From an uncultured Bacteroidales bacterium (GTDB lineage Bacteria; Bacteroidota; Bacteroidia; Bacteroidales; UBA932): a stretch of 64,000 bases of DNA. Where the stretch lies: the NCBI GenBank assembly GCA_934726455.1, contig CAKVDS010000001.1, positions 62,001 to 126,000 on the forward strand, given 5' to 3'. Shown here piece after piece: positions 59,465 to 64,000 of the stretch. The position numbers and the translations under genes are program-made. Below the pieces are notes generated by a model, which saw nothing but the letters and a program-made list of their open reading frames with translations, had not been told where the DNA came from and ran no database searches. How positions within the stretch are numbered: position 1 is the first letter of the stretch; every line of letters begins with the position of its first letter.

Positions 59465-62074
59465 ATGAAACTTTTTCTCATCGACGGGCATGCGCTCATC
59501 TTCAAGATGTACTATGCTTTTCTCGGGCGCCCTATGGTTAATTCCAAGGGGGTTGACACCTCAATCCTGTTCGGCTTCACCAAATATCTGCTGGAGTTGG
59601 TGGAGCGCGAGAGGCCTACTCATCTGGCTGTGGGTTTCGATCCGCCCGGCGGCACATTCCGCAATGAACTGTATCCTCAATATAAGGCCAACCGTGCCGA
59701 GACCCCGCAGCTTGTCATCGACGCTCTGGAGCCTCTGACCGCGATTGTCCGCTCTATGGACATTCCGGTGCTGATGGTCAGCGGGTTTGAAGCCGATGAT
59801 GTCATAGGCACCGTCGCCGGCAGGTTCGCATCGGAGCAGACAGATATCTATATGGTCACTCCGGACAAAGACTACGGCCAGCTTGTTGCGCCGCACATAT
59901 TCCAATACAAGCCGGGAAAATCCGGCTCGGAAAACGAGATATTGGACAGCGCGGCCGTGTGCGAAAAATGGAAGATCTCCAGCACTTCGCAGGTGCGGGA
60001 TATTCTCACGTTGTGCGGTGACGCCTCGGACAATGTCCCCGGAGTACAGGGTATAGGCCCTGTGGGGGCGGCCAAACTGCTGGCCAAGTACGGAAGCACG
60101 GAGGGGATATATGCCCATATTTCAGAGCTTACCGCGCGGCAGCAGGATATGTTGAACGCTGCCAAACCCCATATTGCGCTTTCCGAAGAACTGGTGACGA
60201 TACGTACTGATGTCCCGGTTGACCTGACGCTGGAGCAGATGTCTTTCCGGCCATGCTGCACTCAGGCTGTTTTCTCCTTGTTCGATGAATATGAGATGCC
60301 TTCGCTCAAAAAGATTTTTTCACGCATTGCGGCCGCAGCCGGTCAGACTGTCCCGGCTGAATCATCTGCCGTGACTCTGGAAGTGGAGACTGTTTCGCCG
60401 GAAGTGCTGTCTTCTCTTGCCAAAGCCGGTTCCCGCATGTCTGTGCTGGCCACTGGCGGGACGGTCTATGCGGCTGCGGGGGAGAAATGCTCTGCCGGGA
60501 CTCCGAATGAGTTCAAGGGCGTTCTGGAGGACAGTGCCGTGGTCAAGGCCGGTGCCGGCATAAAATCTGCGATGAATGCTCTCGCCGCTTCCGGGACAGG
60601 ACTTGAGGGCCGTCTGGAAGATGTCGAGCTGATGCACTATCTTCTCAATCCGGAGCGGAATCACGCATTGGATGCGCTGGCGCTTTCATATCTGGGTGTG
60701 GACCTTGATTCCGGAGAGGAGGCTGAGGCCTCGCTTTTTGACGAGCCGTCCGGAGAGTCCTCGGACCGGCGGTGCAGGGAGGCTATGGCTGCTCTGAAAC
60801 TCGCGGGCCGTCTGGATGAGGAGATTGATTCTGTGCCGGGGCTTCGCGAGTTGTATGACCGCATCGAGGAGCCTCTTGTGGGGGTCCTTTTCAGAATGGA
60901 GAGGGCAGGAGTCAAGATTGACCTTGAGTCTTTGTCCGGTTTTGCCGCGATGCTCCGCTCGAAAATCGCCGAGAGGGAGGCGCAGGTGCGTCAGCTTGCC
61001 GGTGAACCGGGGCTTAATGTCGGTTCACCCAAGCAGTTGGGAGTTGTTCTCTTCGAGAAAATGGCCCTTGATCCAAAGGCCCGTAAACCCCGTTCCGGAA
61101 ACTGGCCCACTGACGAGCAGACCCTCCAGGCTCTCTCGGACCGCAGTCCGATAATAGAGGCTATCCTGGACTACAGGGCCATGCGCAAACTGCTCTCCAC
61201 CTACATCGAGCCTTTTGCCGGCTATATCTCCCCGGTCGACGGCAGGGTTCACACGACTTTCAACCAGACCATGACCGCCACGGGACGCCTGTCCTCGTCC
61301 AACCCCAACCTCCAGAATATCCCTGTACGCACGGATCTGGGCCGTGAGATACGCCGGGCGTTCGTGGCCGGCTCGCCTGACAGTGTCATGATGTCCGCTG
61401 ACTATTCCCAGATAGAATTGAGGCTGATGGCGCATTTCAGCGGCGACTCGCACCTTGTTGAAGCCTTCAAGGCAGGCCAGGACATCCATGCCGCCACCGC
61501 CTCGAAGATTTTCGGAATCAGCCTGGATGAAGTCACCCCTGACCAGAGACGTGTCGCCAAGACCGTAAACTTCGGGATTATGTACGGGATCTCGGCTTTC
61601 GGCTTGAGCCAACGCCTCGGATGCAGCCGTCAGGAGGCGAAGAAGATAATCGATGATTATTTTGCTTCATTCCCGTCCATACGCAGATATATTGACAATA
61701 CTTTGGATTCGGCCCGGAAGAACGGCTATGTGGAGACCCTTTTCGGACGGAGAAGATACCTGCCGGACATCAACTCCGGCAATGCCACCGTCCGCGCGTT
61801 CGCGGAGCGGAATGCCGTCAATGCACCGGTCCAGGGCACGGCGGCGGATATAATAAAGCTGGCCATGATCGGGGTTGACAGGCAATTGAGAGAGGGCGGA
61901 TACAAGTCCATGATGGTTCTACAGATCCACGATGAGCTCCTGCTTGAAGTGCCTTCGGTCGAGATCGAGACTGTCAAGGCGATGCTTGTAAGCCAGATGG
62001 AAAACGTGGTGAGCCTTTCAGTTCCACTTACGGTAGAATGCAACTATGGCAAAAATTGGCTTGACGCCCACTGA
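59465..62074 (+). CDS. polA: DNA polymerase I
   Basis: This 869-residue polymerase acts in repair and Okazaki fragment processing. The N-terminal 5'-3' nuclease domain (~1-290) has LIDGHALIFKMYYAF, FEADDVIGT, TPDKDYGQLV and GDASDNVPGVQGIGPVGAAKLL. The polymerase domain has motif A DYSQIELRLMAHFSGD (~645), a motif B region RRVAKTVNFGIMYGISAFGL, and motif C QIHDELLLEVP (~818). The middle 3'-5' exonuclease domain is shortened and lacks the D-x-E motif expected at its start, so proofreading is probably lost. I start at MKLFLIDGHAL. The next gene overlaps the end by 29 bases. Confidence 0.95.
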   Translation: MKLFLIDGHALIFKMYYAFLGRPMVNSKGVDTSILFGFTKYLLELVERERPTHLAVGFDPPGGTFRNELYPQYKANRAETPQLVIDALEPLTAIVRSMDIPVLMVSGFEADDVIGTVAGRFASEQTDIYMVTPDKDYGQLVAPHIFQYKPGKSGSENEILDSAAVCEKWKISSTSQVRDILTLCGDASDNVPGVQGIGPVGAAKLLAKYGSTEGIYAHISELTARQQDMLNAAKPHIALSEELVTIRTDVPVDLTLEQMSFRPCCTQAVFSLFDEYEMPSLKKIFSRIAAAAGQTVPAESSAVTLEVETVSPEVLSSLAKAGSRMSVLATGGTVYAAAGEKCSAGTPNEFKGVLEDSAVVKAGAGIKSAMNALAASGTGLEGRLEDVELMHYLLNPERNHALDALALSYLGVDLDSGEEAEASLFDEPSGESSDRRCREAMAALKLAGRLDEEIDSVPGLRELYDRIEEPLVGVLFRMERAGVKIDLESLSGFAAMLRSKIAEREAQVRQLAGEPGLNVGSPKQLGVVLFEKMALDPKARKPRSGNWPTDEQTLQALSDRSPIIEAILDYRAMRKLLSTYIEPFAGYISPVDGRVHTTFNQTMTATGRLSSSNPNLQNIPVRTDLGREIRRAFVAGSPDSVMMSADYSQIELRLMAHFSGDSHLVEAFKAGQDIHAATASKIFGISLDEVTPDQRRVAKTVNFGIMYGISAFGLSQRLGCSRQEAKKIIDDYFASFPSIRRYIDNTLDSARKNGYVETLFGRRRYLPDINSGNATVRAFAERNAVNAPVQGTAADIIKLAMIGVDRQLREGGYKSMMVLQIHDELLLEVPSVEIETVKAMLVSQMENVVSLSVPLTVECNYGKNWLDAH

Positions 62075-62639
62075 TGAACTGGTCCGCCGTGCGATCATAG
62101 GTGACGGGACGGCTTTCACTGAGTTGTGGGATACGAATATCGACTCCCTCAAGGCATACCTCGCGTCCACCATAAAGCAGCTGGATGACTTTTATATCGA
62201 TGACATCTGTTCCAGAAGTTTCGAGAAAGCCTTCAGGCAGATACGGAGTTATGACCCTTCCCGGAGCCTCTTTTCGACTTGGCTCAGGGCTATCGCGCGG
62301 AATACGGCATTGGATACGCTGGAGTCTGAGGCGCGCACTCAGCGCAAGTGGGTATCCATCGATGACAATCCTACCGCCGGGGCGGCAGTCGAGACAATCG
62401 GGGATGCGGAGGCGACTCCGCTCGAGAGCATCATCAAGGATGAAGATGCCGAGAGTCTCCAGTCCTGCATAGACGCTCTGCCCGAACTTTACCGGGAGAT
62501 AGCCAGACGCCGCCTCGTGGACGGCCTGCAATACAAGGAGATAGCCGAGGAGCTCGGGATGGAGCTCAACACCGTGCGCACCAGGATAAGGCGTGCCAAG
62601 GCGATGATAGACGAGATGAAATCTAGTGAAGAACAATGA
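62046..62639 (+). CDS. ECF-type RNA polymerase sigma factor
   Basis: This 197-residue sigma-70-family protein has region 2 (DELVRRAIIGDGTAFTELWD, DDICSRSFEKAFRQIRSYDPSRSLFSTWLRAIARNTALD) and region 4 (LPELYREIARRRLVDGLQYKEIAEELGMELNTVRTRIRRAK). The linker has an acidic stretch. No anti-sigma gene is adjacent. It starts inside the 3' end of polA and ends overlapping rsmG by four bases, so the three are translationally coupled. Confidence 0.9.
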   Translation: MAKIGLTPTDELVRRAIIGDGTAFTELWDTNIDSLKAYLASTIKQLDDFYIDDICSRSFEKAFRQIRSYDPSRSLFSTWLRAIARNTALDTLESEARTQRKWVSIDDNPTAGAAVETIGDAEATPLESIIKDEDAESLQSCIDALPELYREIARRRLVDGLQYKEIAEELGMELNTVRTRIRRAKAMIDEMKSSEEQ

Positions 62640-63253
62640 CAGACTACAAAGAGCTTATAAGACTATATACGGAGTGGAACTCCAAGATAAATGTGATTTC
62701 CCGCAAGGACATGGACAACATATATCAGCACCATGTCCTGCACTCCCTTGCGATAGCCGAGTACTTGAGGCGCTTCTACCCGGAAAATGTCTGGGACGGG
62801 GCGAGCGTGCTGGATGTCGGGACGGGAGGGGGATTCCCGGGCATTCCGCTGGCAATGGAATTTCCATTGACTCGTTTTACCCTCTGTGATTCGATAGGCA
62901 AGAAGATAACGGTCGCGAGCGCCGTGGCAGAAGGTCTCGGACTGAAAAACGTGAACTGTGTCAACGCCAGGGCCGAATCCCTCCCGGAGACTTTTGACTG
63001 GGTGGTGTCGCGGGCTGTCACCTCTCTGGAGAAATTCTATCCGTGGGTCGAGGGGAAGTTCCGCCGGAGCATCCTCTACCTCAAAGGCGGAGATGTCAAT
63101 GAGGAGGTCTCCCTATTGCTGCGGAAATCTCATCTGAACCCGCGCAATGTGAGGTGCTGGAGAATATCTGATTGGCTTCAAGATGATTATTTCGCAGAAA
63201 AATTTGTAATTGAGATAGGAAAATCCTATCTTTGCCCTCCCGAATTTGAATAA
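62636..63253 (+). CDS. rsmG: 16S rRNA (guanine527-N7)-methyltransferase
   Basis: This 205-residue methyltransferase has YTEWNSKINVISRKDMDNIYQHHVLHSLAIAEY, the SAM-binding VLDVGTGGGFPGIPLAME, and LCDSIGKKITVASAVAEGLGL. FDWVVSRAVTSLEKFYPWVEGKF carries the family SRA motif. It modifies the 530 loop of 16S rRNA. A promoter for rpmH is embedded in its last codons. Confidence 0.94.
   Translation: MTDYKELIRLYTEWNSKINVISRKDMDNIYQHHVLHSLAIAEYLRRFYPENVWDGASVLDVGTGGGFPGIPLAMEFPLTRFTLCDSIGKKITVASAVAEGLGLKNVNCVNARAESLPETFDWVVSRAVTSLEKFYPWVEGKFRRSILYLKGGDVNEEVSLLLRKSHLNPRNVRCWRISDWLQDDYFAEKFVIEIGKSYLCPPEFE
63203..63234 (+). promoter_or_regulatory. promoter of rpmH within the end of rsmG
   Basis: TTTG at 63203-63206, 20 bases, then TATCTTTG at 63227-63234 is a full consensus match. 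The leader to rpmH is about 30 bases. Confidence 0.75.
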
Positions 63254-63271
63254 TTAAAATAGAATAAGATA

Positions 63272-63424
63272 ATGAAAAGGACATTTCAACCGTCAAACCG
63301 CAAGAGAGTCAACAAGCACGGCTTTCGCGAGCGTATGAGCACAGCGAACGGACGCAGGGTACTTGCTTCCCGTCGCGCTCATGGACGCAAGAAACTCTCA
63401 GTTTCTTCAGAGGACCGCTACTAG
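63272..63424 (+). CDS. rpmH: 50S ribosomal protein L34
   Basis: This 50-residue very basic protein begins MKRTFQPSNRKRVNKHGFRE and continues RMSTANGRRVLASRRAHGRK, the invariant L34 sequence. The length is normal. It has its own promoter and a strong terminator. Confidence 0.97.
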   Translation: MKRTFQPSNRKRVNKHGFRERMSTANGRRVLASRRAHGRKKLSVSSEDRY

Positions 63425-63441
63425 TAGCAGGCAGTCTCTGT

Positions 63442-63486
63442 AAACTGAAATCGCCGGTCTCATAACGAGGCTGGCGATTTCAGTTT
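63442..63486. terminator. bidirectional terminator between rpmH and the DUF4491 gene
   Basis: AAACTGAAATCGCC and GGCGATTTCAGTTT form a 14-pair stem with a T-run on each strand. It lies between two convergent genes and can serve both. Confidence 0.85.
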
Positions 63487-63489
63487 GTA

Positions 63490-63777
63490 TCAGTTCTTTC
63501 TTTTCGGATTGGCCGGAAACCATCCCTTTTCCACCCGTTTCTTCTGTTGGAAGATTTCGAGTATGCTCCAGAAGCAGGAGAATGCGAATACACCCAGAAT
63601 GGTCGAGAATATGTAATGCTCCGTCAGAAGCGATGCGGCGATCCCGCACAGTCCGACAAGCAGGAACACCCACCAGCATTTGGTGCCGAAGTGGTATTCG
63701 GCCTTGATTACAATCGGATGGAACATTCCTATCATCAGGAAGGAGGAAATGCCTATTATAAGACCTGTAAAATTCAT
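63490..63777 (-). CDS. DUF4491 small membrane protein
   Basis: This 95-residue protein has three hydrophobic helices (LIIGISSFLMIGMFHPIVI; CWWVFLLVGLCGIAASLL; FSTILGVFAFSCFWSI) and ends EIFQQKKRVEKGWFPANPKR, the signature of DUF4491. Function is unknown. It is a single gene between the bidirectional terminator and an ABC permease gene. Confidence 0.86.
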   Translation of the reverse strand: MNFTGLIIGISSFLMIGMFHPIVIKAEYHFGTKCWWVFLLVGLCGIAASLLTEHYIFSTILGVFAFSCFWSILEIFQQKKRVEKGWFPANPKRKN

Positions 63778-63796
63778 GTACGACGCTTTTCAGATG

Positions 63797-63804
63797 CAAA
63801 TATA
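63797..63804 (-). promoter_or_regulatory. -7 box of the DUF4491 gene
   Basis: TATATTTG on the minus strand lies 19 bases before the ATG. It sits just after the stop of the ABC permease gene; no clear -33 box is seen. Confidence 0.6.
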
Positions 63805-63827
63805 GTGCAAATCTCCCGGATTGGACG

Positions 63828-64000
63828 TCACTCCTGGATTAAGGTCTTGACAGGATTTCTGGTGGCGGCCTTCCAGCTCTGGCTTATGACGGAGAGAAGG
63901 GATGTGGCAAGCGTCATAAGCGCCGCCAGCACCATGGCCCACCACGGGAAGTCTATCTTGTTGTAGAAGTCCTGCAGGTATCTGTCGATCATCCTGAAAG
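63828..64000 (-). CDS. ABC transporter permease (MacB/FtsX type), C-terminal part only
   Basis: The minus strand from the right edge reads 56 residues to a TGA at 63830-63828: FRMIDRYLQDFYNKIDFPWW, then a membrane helix AMVLAALMTLATSLLSVISQ, and SWKAATRNPVKTLIQE. The closing helix followed by A-x-RNPV-x-x-L is typical of MacB/FtsX-type permeases. The rest lies outside the window. Confidence 0.75.
   Translation of the reverse strand, partial: FRMIDRYLQDFYNKIDFPWWAMVLAALMTLATSLLSVISQSWKAATRNPVKTLIQE

Overview
The window looks like chromosomal DNA from a member of the Bacteroidales (phylum Bacteroidota). The evidence is the recurrent promoter form TTTG-N18-21-TAnnTTTG, the near absence of Shine-Dalgarno motifs, and families typical of the order: a TonB-dependent receptor with DUF4876 and DUF6850 partners, HmuY-like and BACON-like lipoproteins, C25 (gingipain-type) peptidases, DUF3078, DUF4491, a BT_3928-type DoxX protein and the archaeal-type ProS. 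The base composition is moderate, with visibly more A+T-rich stretches around 22.1-26.1 kb and 49.4-53.4 kb. I cannot assign a genus.

Region 1 (1-12.1 kb, minus strand) is one long operon read from a clear promoter at 12.1 kb. The order is TonB-dependent receptor, DUF4876 lipoprotein, DUF6850 barrel, two paralogous C25-like cysteine peptidases with C-terminal helical repeats, a papain-like C1 peptidase, and a short HmuY-like lipoprotein. The C1 peptidase ends in what looks like the C-terminal half of HmuY, and the next gene carries the N-terminal half. I read the locus as a secreted proteolysis and heme or peptide uptake system.

Region 2 (12.2-21.9 kb) is mostly housekeeping: an EF-hand-bearing membrane protein and a GT4 glycosyltransferase, rpsO, pnp, initiator tRNA-Met, sppA and hisS.

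Region 3 (21.9-26.1 kb) is an accessory island. It has an EcoRI-type adenine methyltransferase ending in an (AG)11 tract, a detached second copy of its C-terminal module just out of frame, a DUF262-HNH nuclease, and an AAA/DUF4143 ATPase behind a duplicated palindrome. The arrangement suggests a phase-variable restriction-modification locus.

Region 4 (26.1-45.8 kb) is core: BT_3928-type protein/tmk, folP, a CPBP protease, a nucleotidyltransferase, divIC, tilS, DUF3078, proS, a W/Y/D/S/G-rich lipoprotein, a FadL-type porin, lpxD-lpxC-lpxA, a WbqC-like gene, and rimP-nusA-infB. LpxC lacks the FabZ fusion usual in this phylum, and RimP lacks its C-terminal domain.

Region 5 (45.8-55.2 kb) is accessory. 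A second AAA ATPase, behind two identical 38-bp inverted repeats, is followed closely by a PAS protein and a TPR-membrane-HTH regulator. Then comes an operon of six exported proteins (DUF3244-like, two unknown lipoproteins, a Big_2/FISUMP-like lipoprotein, and two tandem BACON-like lipoproteins). A GNAT gene and a third AAA/DUF4143 ATPase, again with a palindrome next to its promoter, close the region.

Region 6 (55.2-64 kb) holds glpK divergent from a monoacylglycerol-lipase-like hydrolase and tadA, tRNA-Gln, a FISUMP-like lipoprotein, polA (with degenerate proofreading motifs), an ECF sigma factor, rsmG, rpmH, DUF4491, and the C-terminus of an ABC permease.
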